A DNA stretch of 64,000 bases from Lasiosphaeria ovina (GCA_033439765.1 JAULSN010000002.1:2852001-2916000); one strand, 5' to 3'; positions 25,173-35,958 are shown, counted from the stretch's first letter. The notes: generated by a model from the letters alone, not told the origin. A program made the numbers and translations.

Positions 25173-26637
25173 TGCACGGGCTGCTCGGCATTGACGGGCC
25201 TGCAGAATAGTCCCGGGAAAATATAGAATACCTAGGGATTATTGCCTCCTGCCTGCGGATACCGGATACCACGGACTGCCTAGCACTGTATACAGTACAG
25301 GACACTGAACCCTGGAAAGACATGGCCCACGGAAGGTGCCGCTAGCCGGCCGGGTAGCAGCGGGGGCCTCGGCCGGCGCGGCACAGTTCAGTTCGAGCTT
25401 GGTGGTCAGCACCTTCTTCGTTCCTTCGACTCAAGCCGCCCCTGTGAGTATCCGCAAAGCACTTTGCATGACGTTTAGGTTGCTACGGAGTGCTGTGGGA
25501 AGGAATGCATCTTACCTTACCTACCAGGCAGGTAATAAGGTATTGTAAGAAGGAGCGCCATGGATTGCTTCAAAGTCCGTTCACCAACAACTGGTATCTG
25601 TAACCCAGAGCACGTTCAATCCTCTAGGCCTCTGTCTGTCAGTGTCTGCTCCCCGAACCCGCTGCCGTGGCACGCACGCACCGCACCCGCCTCATCTGTT
25701 TACCGAACCCGGGCCAACCCCCTGGTCCGCACATACCACGGACAACGGGACACAGACCACCTATCCCGCCAGTTACTTACCGCTGACTGATGAGGCCTCA
25801 CACAAGATATGCCCCCAACAGGCCACTCAACACGGATAATAAGCAAAAATATAAAAATATAAAAATATTTGCTGCATAATTAAATGCGACCTGGCTGACG
25901 ACCGACAGGACCCGCCCAACCTCTGACCGGCAAAGATGATGCGAGATGTCAGAATGCGAGCCAGGCAGGCAGGCAGGCAGGCAGTCAATGATTTCATGGA
26001 TGGGTTTCACTGCAGAATGAGCAAAAATAAAAAATATCCCCCAATTGAGAATTAGTCATTATTGACTCTTGTTTCGGGGGCGACTGGCCGGCTGTGCCCA
26101 TTCCATCCTTCCCAACTTTCCTTTGGGGGTGTCGTTGCGGGAAAAGGGGGCCCGGGCCGGCCGGCGGATCCCAACAGCACGGCGACTTCCTTCTTATGGA
26201 ACCAACCTGCCACGAGGGAAAAATAAAAAAAATAAAAAATAAAAAAAGATTCCAGATGCTAATAAGTAAGTTCTTTACATACGGAGTACCTGCCTAGGTA
26301 AATATGTTTCGCGGTTGCTAGGGCTGAAATGTGCTGATCGCTATCCGCTGCGCGGCACTAGATATAGTTGTGACTTGCTAATTGAGATCTATGAGCAGGG
26401 GGGGCTAGCTAGCTGTCTTGTTCTTGCAAAGCGAGGAGATATTCGCGTATAATAGCGGGGGCGCTATCACAGGAATAACGTAAAAACTCTTACTCCGTAT
26501 CCAATTCGCGTATTCAAGAGAGAGATCTTCCTTCCGAGCATACGGTCGTCGTTCTATGCTTTTAACTTCTACGGTTTCCCCCTTTTCGATGTTGACAAAT
26601 GGGGCGGCCTGGCTGGCTGGCTAAACGACCCCAAATT

Positions 26638-26657
26638 CCCCCCCCCCCCCCCCCCCC
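26638..26657. repeat. Poly(C) tract, about 20 nt
   Basis: Uninterrupted C-run followed by T5, about 200 bp beyond the 3' end of the P450 pseudogene. The complementary strand is a G-run able to form G-quadruplex structures. Confidence 0.9.
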
Positions 26658-26863
26658 TTTTTCTGTTTCTGCTTGCGGGGGAGTCCTTACACGGACAACT
26701 CCAATCCACAACCATGTAAACCGCAGTCTGATTTCGGGCTTGACTATGAACTTCCCGTGGAGCATCGCCCCCTCCAAGTCGACGCACTACTTTGCCGGGC
26801 ACCACGGCCACGTCGGCGGCCCAGAGGACGAACACCACGGCTGGGAGAAGCACACAAGACGAC

Positions 26864-28160
26864 TCAAAGCCCTGCCATGCTGCTGCTGCTGCTGCTGCGC
26901 TGCCCCTCCCTCATCGTCACCCTGACTTCGAACCGCTGCCAGACCCAGACAATAGCGCTGAGGAAGCTGGCCGGCCGCGCTGGGTCCACCGCCTGGAAGT
27001 CGTACCGCCTCACCAACCAGCTCGTAGACAACCTTGCGCAGCGCAAGCAGGGCCAGCTGCTTGCCGAGGCAGCGGAACTGGCCGACGCTGAAGATGAGGC
27101 TCCACGCGGCCTCCATCTCGGCCAGCCTGCCCTCGTCAGCCTCGGCCTCGAGCCACCGCTCGGGCCGGAACATGTCGGAGCCGGCGAGGAACGAGCGACA
27201 TCTCGTGCTTCAGCTCTTCGCGGCCGAGGCCGTGCGCGACGAACGACTGGAGCATGTCGTGCGTGGGCTTAGTGTCTTTAAGGCTCGGGCTTTGTTGGGA
27301 GAGGCGCGAGTCGGTGACGCGCATGTAGAGGCTGCGGTGGGTTGGTTGGTAAGAGGTGAGAAGTGAGAAGCGAGGGCGGGTGCATGTATGAATTGGTGGG
27401 GCAGGGCTCACCTCGTTGCAGCTCCGAACCCGGTCCCGTCGCCCTCCTTGGGGAGAAGCAGGCTGATGGGCCAGCGGTACATCATCTTGGCCAGCCAGGG
27501 GTAGTTGCCCAGGATCTGGATGATGGGCAGCATCATGTCGTACGTGTGCAGGATGTTGCTCCAGTCGCGGTCCTCGGCCATGAAGCCAAGCTGCTGGCCC
27601 ACGGCGGCCTCGCCGATCATGTCCATGGAGAAGAAGCCAAAGCGCGAGGCCAGATCCAAGTGCCGGAACTCGGCGCCGGTCGAGATGTACTTGGCGTCGA
27701 TGAGATGCACGAGCGACGCGATGGCCCTGTCGATGCAGCCCTCGAAGCTCTGGCCGTCTTTTCCGGCGTATCCCGGCAGGACCTGCGCCATGCGCGTCGA
27801 CCGCTGCTCCTCGTCGAGCATGGACTGCACCGTGTCGCCGTCTCCATTCAGCCGGGCGATGACGAACCACTGCGCCTTGTTGTATGGGGATTTGGAGCCC
27901 AGGATCCGGTGCATGGTCGGCACGTCGTTGCACACGACCTCGTTGGGCCCGATGCGGACGATCGGCCCATAGGTGTCGAACAGCTTCCTCAGATCCTCGT
28001 GCAGTCTTCCTCGCCAGCACTTGTACACCAGAGGTAGGAGTGAGATACCGTGGTACCAGGGGCCGGGAATGTGTCGGAGACGGAACCATTTGACGGCTAC
28101 ACGGCACACGGCGTAGAGAAACAGGGCCGCCAGGGCATAGAGAACGAGAGGAGAAGCCAT
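26864..28160 (-). pseudogene. Cytochrome P450 pseudogene (I-helix to PERF-motif region deleted, frameshifted)
   Basis: The 5' part is well preserved: a membrane anchor (MASPLVLYALAALFLYAV), proline hinge HIPGPWYHG, YGPIVRIGPNEVVCND, and an N-terminal P450 fold to a phase-2 donor at 27412 (CGAG|GTGAGC). The second exon (from about 27340) reads DMLQSFVAHGLGREELKHEM, then shifts frame inside the I-helix. FLAGSD appears in another frame and is joined directly to MFRPERWL, so the oxygen-binding Thr, the K-helix ExxR and everything up to the PERW motif are missing. The heme-ligand loop FSVGQFRCLG survives. A further frameshift near 27025 separates it from the C-terminal strand, which is readable in another frame (RYDFQAVDPARPASF, RFEVRVTMREG). 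At least three lesions make it non-functional. An ATG 48 bp upstream (28208) is an alternative start. Confidence 0.88.
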
Positions 28161-28839
28161 GACGGGTGGGCAATTTTTGATCCTGGCAACCGGAGTCTGA
28201 AGCTCCATGTTCGAAATATATATATATATATAGGCAGGCAACTGACAAGGCCGCCGAGAGGAGCGGTGAGGGTAGCTCAGATGAAACGGAGAATCGAGGT
28301 CATAATCGCCGGTCACTCGGCGGTCATACGATCGAGCAAATATGGAACTGGATCAAGGACCCACAGGCAAACGTAGTGGCCGGAGACTAGATGGAAGAAC
28401 CGAGGTGAGGGGAAAGAGCACGATGGATAGGAGTAGCGAAGCGAGGTACGGGATACTGGGCGAGGGGCAAAAATAGAAGTGCGTAGAAGGACGCATGCCC
28501 GACAAGGGTCGATACGTACGCTCCCACGAAGCAAGATCCGATCAATATTATATGCGGTATGTATAAGCTTTATGCTTATTGGCAACAAAGCTGGGCAAGT
28601 GTTCGCCGGCACAGTCGGCGGGATGGCCAGCTATCCTGGCAGCCATTGCCCATTGCAGGGCCGAATCCATGTCTCCGAACATGGACATAGATTGGCGCGA
28701 GGCCAGGAGTGGTCGTGGATCCCTGAGGTAGTCGCAACTGGCGTATTGAAGTGCGAATGAATACGCTCCTTGCCGAGCGGCTCGCTCGGATCGAGCCGCT
28801 TTATTGTCTTAATCCATAACTCTGAGATGCTATATTGGG

Positions 28840-28930
28840 AGGAGGCAGCTCTTAAAACCCTTGGTATCGAGTTCTAGAGGCCTATCTCCCTCCCAGAAAC
28901 ACCTATTCGAGGCTTTTCCTGGCCGGTTTG
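28840..28930 (+). repeat. Fragment of the TIR element family (copy 1)
   Basis: Shares the core words TCTAGAGGCCTATCT and GAGGCTTTTCCTGGCCGG with copies at about 30.6, 35.8 and 39.0 kb. Terminal inverted repeats are not recognisable. It sits in the promoter of the terpene synthase. Confidence 0.65.
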
Positions 28931-28970
28931 TTTGTTATAATCTTAATTTTGGGTTCTTACACCTCCCTCG

Positions 28971-28976
28971 TATAAA
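28971..28976 (+). promoter_or_regulatory. TATA box of the terpene synthase
   Basis: TATAAA in context CTCGTATAAAGGAG, 93-98 bp upstream of the ATG. The position is plausible for a fungal core promoter. Confidence 0.55.
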
Positions 28977-29068
28977 GGAGTTCACGGCACTACCCAAGTT
29001 GCGGTGCCAGCCCACGTCGGCCAAGCCCAGAAACATTTGAAGGAGCTTCCCCGGTGCCGAGTATTGAA

Positions 29069-30333
29069 ATGGACCGAAGCGACGAGTTCGACCTCGTGGT
29101 TGCGAAGCTGCGAGGATTGACCCTGCGAATCCCCAACCTGGATCCAATCTACGGGAGATGGCGGCACGGTTTCAATGTGCACTATGACAGGCTGGTGCAG
29201 TCCATCAACGGCCACCTGGAGGCATTGTTCCAGGATAAGACGTACATCGAGGGCGTCAAGTCGATGGACCTCGCCCAGTTTGTCTGTCAGGTGTACCCGT
29301 CGGCAGACTGGCCAAGACTGCGTGTGATGGGCCTCTACCTCGTCGGGCTGATCCTCTTCGACGACGAATTTGACCGGAAGATGGATCCAGACGTGGTAGA
29401 CCAGGCTTCAGACCTCGCTCTCGCAAACAGATATCGTCTAGACATGTATTCGTACGTCGAGTCCATCCTCGCCGGCGCGGCTGCTGGCGCAAGCCGCCGC
29501 AGAAGCAAATGCCAAGTCAACAAAGTCACGCCGCCCCCCGTCGGCGGCTTTTTCGCCGCGATAGCGCCTCATCTGCTCCGAGCAGCCTCAGAGGATGTTG
29601 TCAACATGCCGCGGCTGCTCCACGACTTGAAGTTCTTCATGGGGTCTTCCAACGAAGAGCAGCAGCGCTTCAACATGCAGCGAAAGTTCCCGACGCTGGA
29701 GCAGTACGATGCCTTCCGGGCGGGCACCGGCGCCGTGGACGCAATTTGCGACCTGCACCAGCATGTCTCTCTCGTCTTTTCCAAGATTGCAATACTTTGG
29801 ATTGCTGACACTCGAGACAGATACGTGGCCGGCGCCCGCCTCCCAGACGATCTTACCTCGGCCGAAGAAGTCATGACGATGCGGCGCGAAGTCAACGTGC
29901 AGACCTGCGTGTCAAATGACTTGTTGTCTTTGAAGAAGGAGATTGTAAGTTCCATGTGGAGTCGAGAGAAAATGTCTGTCGATGTCGGGCTCTCTAACAA
30001 ACTCTCTTGAGAGAAACATAGAGAGACATGACGCTGATCAGTTTGGTCCCTATCCATATAAACGCCAGAGGGACGTCGTTGGACGAGATTGTCGACGAGC
30101 TGGTGCGGGAGATGCAGAGGTCGGCAGCCAGCTTTGACGCCGCCGCAGAGGCTCTGCGGGAGAGAGCCAGGCATTACGGTCAGGGGGTGGTCGGCGAGAC
30201 GCGCAGGTTCATCGACACGTTTGAGACATTTCAGACGGGATGCCTGGCCTTTTACGTTAAGAGCAGGCGCTTTGGTGTCGCAGAGTACCAGCTGCCTGGC
30301 GGCTCTTTTGCTATCCCCCTGTCGTGTACATAA
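29069..30333 (+). CDS. Class I terpene synthase (sesquiterpene cyclase-like)
   Basis: Two exons, 29069-29944 and 30022-30333, phase 0 (GAGATT|GTAAGT; ACATAG), 395 aa. Class I terpene cyclases ionise a prenyl diphosphate, usually farnesyl diphosphate, bound through Mg2+. The Asp-rich motif is LFDDEFD (D98, D99, D102). The NSE motif is NDLLSLKKE (N283, S287, E291) and is complete. The helix containing ADWPRLRVMGLYLVGLILF matches the family. The C-terminus has RRF where many family members have an Arg-Tyr pair, so product-closing contacts may differ. The start was moved from an in-frame GTG to the first ATG. A TATA box and a mobile-element fragment lie upstream. Its natural partner, the divergent P450, is broken. 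The frame is intact, so the enzyme could still be made. Confidence 0.88.
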
Positions 30334-30490
30334 GGTCATAGAGCTGGGAAAACAATGCAAAGTGGGGAATACTGGTCGTTCTTCAAAACGAAGAAATTTC
30401 TATGCCTGATAAAGGGCAGTGGAATTAAGCTTAGGTTGTCAATGTATATAAAATGGATTTTCCCTGGGGGGTCCCAGCGTGCAAAGTCAT

Positions 30491-30546
30491 TTTTGTACAC
30501 TACGGTCCGAATGAACGTTTTCTTCGGTCCGAGTAGACTTTCTCAT
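30491..30546 (-). repeat. Left arm of 56-bp inverted repeat pair
   Basis: The reverse complement of this segment matches 35903-35958 at 52 of 56 positions by eye, with no gaps. Each arm holds two near-copies of TCGGACCG spaced about 20 bp. The arms are 5.4 kb apart and enclose the APH-fold pseudogene. Confidence 0.8.
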
Positions 30547-30592
30547 TTAAAAAACGGAAGCGGAAAAAAGGGCTCTCCCTAACGATCTTTGG

Positions 30593-30766
30593 CCGAGGGA
30601 GGTAAAATCCAATAGAATACCTATTTTAGAATCATAGAGGCCTATCTCTTCTCTAAAAATACCTAGGTACCTAAGTATTAAAGGCTTTTCCTAGCCGTTA
30701 TACTACTGTAGCGAGGGCATAACATTTATTCTTCCCAAGTACCACGCCCAACAAATATTCAGGGAT
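30593..30766 (+). repeat. TIR element family, copy 2 (right end present)
   Basis: Contains CCTATTTTAGAATCATAGAGGCCTATCT-like core words, AAGGCTTTTCCTAGCCG, and ends in AACAAATATTCAGGGAT, the right terminal repeat with one change from copy 4. The left terminal repeat is not evident, so this copy is probably truncated. Confidence 0.7.
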
Positions 30767-32301
30767 TGTATTGTACTGGATACTATACAACAGGGCTAGT
30801 CGTCTCCTTCCTTGCCCTCCTTTTTTCCCCTTTTCTTGGAGAGGGGGGGTTCAGCGCTAATTCTCACGAATCCAAACTCGCACAGCCACGGAGTACCGAC
30901 CCATAAGAAACTGCTACAGACTGGAAATAGTTCTCGGGAGGGGCCGCTGTACCACCCCCAACCCCGGCCGGGTGCCCGGAGAGATGGAGAGGAGAATAGA
31001 TAGGGCTGGCGTTCCATGCCATCTCTCATGGCCCCCATGGCCTCAGAAGACAGGATGTCATTACCTCTTGGGACAAGTATAACGGCTACAAACAATCTCG
31101 GGCCCAGCCCAACCCTCGGTCATGCCATGCCAGCCCAGGACAGCCCCCAGCACGACCGACCATGCGCATGGAAGACGTACGTATGTGTGTTGGGTGCGCT
31201 GCATGCCCAGTAACTAACATGTACAGTACATCGGCCCATAGTCAGCCACTTACCTCGTCCCGCGGTGAGCGCCCGAATTATACCACGTACGTCCCCGGGA
31301 ACGAAAGAGGGTGTCCAGCAGTTCCGGGAATAGGTGCTCGTGTGTCACACACACACACACACACCTATACATACAGGCGATAGACGGCAGACGGCAACAG
31401 CCGCGAGGCCGGAGCCGGGGCTCTCCTGCGTCGTCTCCGTCTGCTAGCGGGCAAGGCCATGTACCCATGCATGGGTTGCTACTACGCCCATCCTGGCTGG
31501 ACTGGCAAGGCATTGATCACAGCATGCAAGCAAGCCGTCGTGAGTGCCGCGCAGCCGCAGCGGCTCGAACAAAAAAAAAGACAAATCAAATCAAATCACC
31601 AAGCCGGCACTCTGTCTGTCGCAGCCGCGATGAACAACCCCCCTTTTTCCCCCTTATTCCCGAAAAATAGGGGGTAGGGGGTAGCTCATGTGCCGAAGCG
31701 GCGAGGCAGAGACGCGCGAAGATGGAAACAAACGAGATCAGTGTGGGTGGGTGTAGTGAATACCGGACGAATAAGTCTCCTTCCGTCGACCGGAGACAAA
31801 ACGTGGCGGTGAACCTAGCCATGCATGCATGCATGTTTCCATGCATGGCAGTTGAAGCGGCGGGCTCGCAGGGCTGAGCCAAGCCCCCCCCACACACACC
31901 CCATGCATATAGGGACGACACACACACACAGCCAACCAACCAACCACAGCCACAGTCACAGTCCCAGACACACCTCACAAAGAGCAAGCCTGCCTTGGCT
32001 GAGTAAACAGTTGCACACTCTTGAATGCAAGAGCTGAAACATGAAACATAGAGCATGCAGCATGGGGAAACGTTGACGCGGTGTCATAGGCCGGGGATGG
32101 GATACATTTTCTGGCTTCCGTCGTCCCGGAGCCGTGTGTGTGGCGTTTCCCCCTCTCCCCATCGGGGTGCGAGGCAATGCCACCGCCATCCGGGGATGGG
32201 ATGGGGAAATGGAACGAGCCTTCTATTGGACAGAATACACGTTTCGAAGTTATCTCTCAATTCGGTAGCCAGAGCGAAAAGGGGGAGAAGGGAGAAGGGG
32301 A

Positions 32302-32323
32302 GGGGGGGGGGGGGGGGGGGGGG
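32302..32323 (+). repeat. Poly(G) tract, 22 nt
   Basis: Uninterrupted G-run in a longer G/A-rich strand (32278-32336). It is strongly G-quadruplex capable. Homopolymer length may be unreliable in the assembly. Confidence 0.9.
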
Positions 32324-33737
32324 TGGCGCGGGGGGATATTCGTCAAAGGGCTCAAGTTTTCGACTACGTATTATATCCCGTCCTATCTTGTCTCGTATCT
32401 TACTCTCTTGTATCTCAGCAGGCTCAAGCCATTTTAGGCGGGCTGTATCTAATATTAATTAATTATCCGTAGAGCTTGCACCGAAATCCTACCAATCATA
32501 ACTCTCAAATGGAAAGGCCCACGCCGAAGCAAAGCTACCTTAATTCCTTAGCTTGACTTGTCCAGAGTGGGCGAGGTAGTTAGTGGCTTGATCTAATGGA
32601 CCAAGGGCGAAAAGGGGATTGTTTACACATAGCCAAAAGGGGCCTGTTATCCCCTCCCCCCTTTCTTTTGGCCATTCATTAAAATTTGCTGCTTTTCACC
32701 ATGATCTAAAATCCTCAGAATTACGCATGACCCTGTGTCCTTGATTAATAAACCGACTATATGGCACACTCCTTGTTACCCGAGAGACTAGCCTCGGCTT
32801 TTGTCGTCTTTGTTGGCGGGTTTGTAAGAGCCGGAGCTTTCACCGCCCCCAGTAGGTAGGTAGGGGGTAATCCATGTATATCTATATGACCTCAACGTTC
32901 AGTTGCCTCACTTTGCCCTAATTATACTTATCTATCATCTAACAGTGGAAGTCTCTCCTCAAGGCAAGTCTTATTGAAGCAGACGAAATAATACATACTT
33001 ATTTATCATCTTCTTCTTTTTCTGAGATAGTTCGTTTTCCTGTTGCTGGTAATTTCTTTCCCAAAGAAGACAGAACAGAAAAAGAAAGAATTCACGAATA
33101 TTTCCGTCACGTATGTAGTCCTCCTCCACCATGAAACATGGATTATAAGAAAGAGCTGGGTCAAGATACAGCTCAAATTAACGCCGGGCTTGGGTAGTTG
33201 GCGAGAAGTCTTGTGCATATGCACCGGCCATGATGCCGACGAGCCTCGCGACTGGCAGGCAGCGTCCTTGCTTGGGACACCAAATGGAGCAGGTCGAGAG
33301 CCTCGCTATCCGGCAAACACGCGTGACTGTGTCAATATGCGGATTCATTCAAATATCTCGTGTCAATATGCGGGTTCGTCCAAGTATCAGGACCCTCGGT
33401 GAGATGCAGCGAATAATGCGATTCGCTGAGGCACTCGGAGAGCATGCATGCTTCTTCTGTGGCCTACATCAGGCAAGTGCGAATAAGGCGATGGTCCGAG
33501 TAAGGCTTCAATTATACGTACTGTATGTCCTTCACCTCAGCTGTTGATGTCACGTGGACTACCCGCGCGACACCCGACTACCTCAATTCTCGGCGACCTG
33601 TGCCCAGGCTTCAATTTATTTTGTCGCTACCTAGGTCCACTCATAACGATGGACCGCCTGGGACCGTAGGTAGGCACATTAGTAGGCATGCTGCTGGCCC
33701 ACTGACAACTCCATTGTCGGCTGTCGGCTTGCGCACC

Positions 33738-35670
33738 ATGCATTCAGCGCCAAAGCCTGCATTGGTTTGGCGGCAACTTCAACCTTCAGTTCGGCGATAT
33801 CGCGGCGCGTATCATCATTATGCATGCTTCAATGGCCCCGTGGGTTGCCGTTCAAAAGCACACAAAAGCCCCACGTCACCGGCAATCTGCCAACAGCGGT
33901 GGTCGTCGGCAGCAGCATCTCGTCTTGGCATGGATCCGTAAACTTACACGTCTGGCTGCTGGCTCAAAAACCACGTCGCCGAGACAGCTGCGAGGCGGCT
34001 CAGCTTCGACTTTGACGGCCTTTGTCGCCGTGTAGTCGCATGTCGCCCTGGAGCTTCCAAGGTTGTCAGCTGTGAAAAGCACGAGGGCGGCTACAACCGC
34101 GCCTTCCTGCTTAGTCTCGACGATGGCTCGACACTTGTCGCCCGCATACCATTCCCCGTAGCAGGACCGCCGCGCCTTGTCACCAACTCGGAAGTCGCAA
34201 CCTTGGCCTACCGTACGTTTTGGGCACCCCCACCCCCCCCTCCCCCCCCAAAGACTCTCGTCCCGCCATTATTTGCTGACAAAGGTCTGCATTCAAGTCC
34301 GGAAGACGACGTCTCTTCCCGTACCCACTGTTCTCGACTGGAGCGACGATGCGCAGAATCCGCTCAAGACGGAGTACATCATCATGGAGCACGTCGACGG
34401 CGTGCAGCTCCGACAGCAATGGGAGACAATGAACCCCCTAACCCATCTACTCTGCGTCGAGTCCCTCGCCAAGCTGCTCAAGGAGCTGAATCTGCTTCAG
34501 TTCCCAGCCTACGGCAGCATCTACTTCGACAGCGCGCCTGTCCACGACAGCCAGCGCGTCCCCCTGTCAGACGGCTTCTTCATTGGACCCAGTCTGGCGC
34601 ATAGGTACTGGCCCGAGTGCGGACCGGGCCTGGACCGCTGGTACCAAAGGCGCCGTCCCAATCGTGGTCCCTGTTGGTCAACCGAATTCTCTCCACCTGT
34701 GAAACTAATGCTGATAAAGACTACAGGGACTAGCTTTGAAGCCTTTACGGAAAGCCTTGTCGATATCGGCGTCTCGCACTTCCCTCCCGAGACAGTGCCC
34801 GGCACCTTGGATCACTACGGATCCGTGCAGGAAAACCTCGAGTTGCTTGACGCGCTCGATAAAGCCACAGCAGAGCTCTCCAAGGACCAACGGCTTCTGG
34901 ATGTTTCAGAGCCTAGACTCTTCCACAACGACCTGCACATGCGCAACATCTTCGTCTCCCGCGCCGATCCCGCACAGATTACGGGGCTCATCGACTGGCA
35001 GTCGGCCACTCTCGACCCCATATTTCTCTACGCGCACATGACGCCCGATCTCTGCACACACCCCCAGTCTGCCCAAGATCTGCTCCAAGGGGAGGACGAC
35101 GAACAGAGCGGCAACATGGACGCCAAGAAGAGGAAGAAAGCAGGGACCGATGACGTCGACCGGTGCCGCCAAGCTTGGGAGCTGTTGCTGATTATCAGCG
35201 CGCCCAAGCTCCACAAGGCCCGCGCCCTGGACGAGGCGCTCCTTAGGCCCTTCAGGCAGTGTTACTCGACATGGTAGTACGGCGCAACATGCGCACGCAA
35301 TGTCATGAAAGAGCTTTCTGCGCGATGGACGGATTTGTCGCTGCCGGGAAGCTGCGCGTACCAGCCTACCAGTGAGGGGCTGACCCGCCATGCGAAGTTG
35401 TCCGAGGACCTTGAGGCTGTGATGGTGCTGGAGAAGTGGCACCGGCAAGCCCTGGGCTGCGCATCGGACGGCTGGGTGCCAGCCGAGACATGGCAAGAAG
35501 TTCTAGAGCTGCACGAGGAGTTCTACGAGAATTGGATGCGAGCGGCTAGGAAAGCGGGCGACGAGGGCATGACGGAGGAAAAGGCGGAGAAGATGTGGCC
35601 ATTCGACACGCCACAGATCCTGAGGCACCTACCTACAGTACTAGGGGGGAAACGTGGGCTCGCGAAGTAG
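33738..35670 (+). pseudogene. APH-fold phosphotransferase-like (AIM9-type) pseudogene with two in-frame stops
   Basis: Exons 33738-34212, 34298-34672 and 34727-35670. The introns restore continuous family-like sequence (AY|LRKTTSLPVP and GP|WTSFEAF). Proteins of this family have a protein-kinase-like fold; many are mitochondrial and of unknown substrate. Seen in order: a possible presequence (MHSAPKPALVWRQLQPSVRR), YTSGCWLKNH, EKHEGGYNRAFLLSLDDG, ARIPFPVAGPP, TEYIIMEHVDG, the catalytic loop FHNDLHMRNIF, and metal-binding GLIDWQSA. TAA at 33939-33941 interrupts the frame just before TYTSGCWL. TAG at 35275-35277 interrupts it after CYSTW, yet 131 family-like codons follow in the same frame (SDGWVPAETW, EKAEKMWPFDTP). 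Both stops are one C-to-T or related transition from a sense codon. A start downstream of the TAA cannot be excluded. Confidence 0.8.
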
Positions 35671-35714
35671 TAAGGTAATGTATGTATGTACAAGTACATG
35701 TACTGTACAATCTA

Positions 35715-35890
35715 ATCCCTGAATGCTTATTAGCGGGGGATTTTCCAAGGTTTGAAAGGCCTCAATTCCTTACGGCTCGCCCTCTTAGATTTCCGCCGAT
35801 GGGGGTAAAAGCTATTGGAACCCCTATTTTGGAATCCTAGAGGCCTACCTTTTCATAAGTATAAGGCTTTTTCCTGGCCGGTTTATTTGC
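35715..35890 (+). repeat. TIR element family, copy 3 (left end present)
   Basis: Begins with ATCCCTGAATGCTTATT, like the left terminal repeat of copy 4. It continues with GAAAGGCCTCAATTCCTTA, TTCCGCCGATGGGGGTAAA, TAGAGGCCTACCT and AAGGCTTTTTCCTGGCCGG in the order seen in copy 4 reversed. The right terminal repeat is missing. Confidence 0.75.
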
Positions 35891-35902
35891 TGAGCTTAAC
35901 AT

Positions 35903-35958
35903 TGAGAAAGTCTACTCGGACCGTAGGAAACGTCTATTCGGACCGTAGTGTACAAAAA
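35903..35958 (+). repeat. Right arm of 56-bp inverted repeat pair
   Basis: Ungapped partner of 30491-30546 in opposite orientation (52/56 by eye). It starts immediately after repeat copy 3. Confidence 0.8.

Larger units (their letters stand above)
22066..26863. other. 4.8-kb gene-free stretch with homopolymers
   Basis: No gene supported. T-rich runs (about 22360-22700) immediately follow the 21043 gene and probably include its 3' UTR. Further on are A17 (23067-23083), A26 (23979-24004), an AAACG microsatellite (25149-25172), a GGCA microsatellite (25961-25984), AT-rich patches (about 25840-25880 and 26220-26250) and C20 (26638-26657). Frames are short and unlike proteins. Confidence 0.55.
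28161..29068. promoter_or_regulatory. Divergent region between P450 pseudogene and terpene synthase
   Basis: The 908 bp holds the former P450 promoter with an (AT)n run (28216-28232), a hairpin-capable CGAGCGGCTCGCTCGG stretch near 28777, a repeat-element fragment (about 28840-28930) and a TATA box (TATAAA, 28971-28976) 98 bp before the terpene synthase ATG. No gene found. Confidence 0.6.
30334..33737. other. 3.4-kb gene-free, repeat-bearing stretch
   Basis: No gene supported. It contains one arm of a 56-bp inverted repeat (30491-30546), a repeat-element copy (about 30593-30766), an (AC)n run (31346-31364), G22 (32302-32323) and an AT-rich region (about 32440-33060). The last few hundred bases lead into the pseudogene. 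Confidence 0.55.

Noticed and set aside
27136..28248. 370-codon minus-strand frame overlapping the P450
   Set aside because: It is a shifted frame of the P450 exon; the conserved P450 motifs read in the other frame.
28262..28330. tRNA-like A-box (GTAGCTCAGATG)
   Set aside because: No B-box (GGTTCGA) at the right distance and no cloverleaf pairing.
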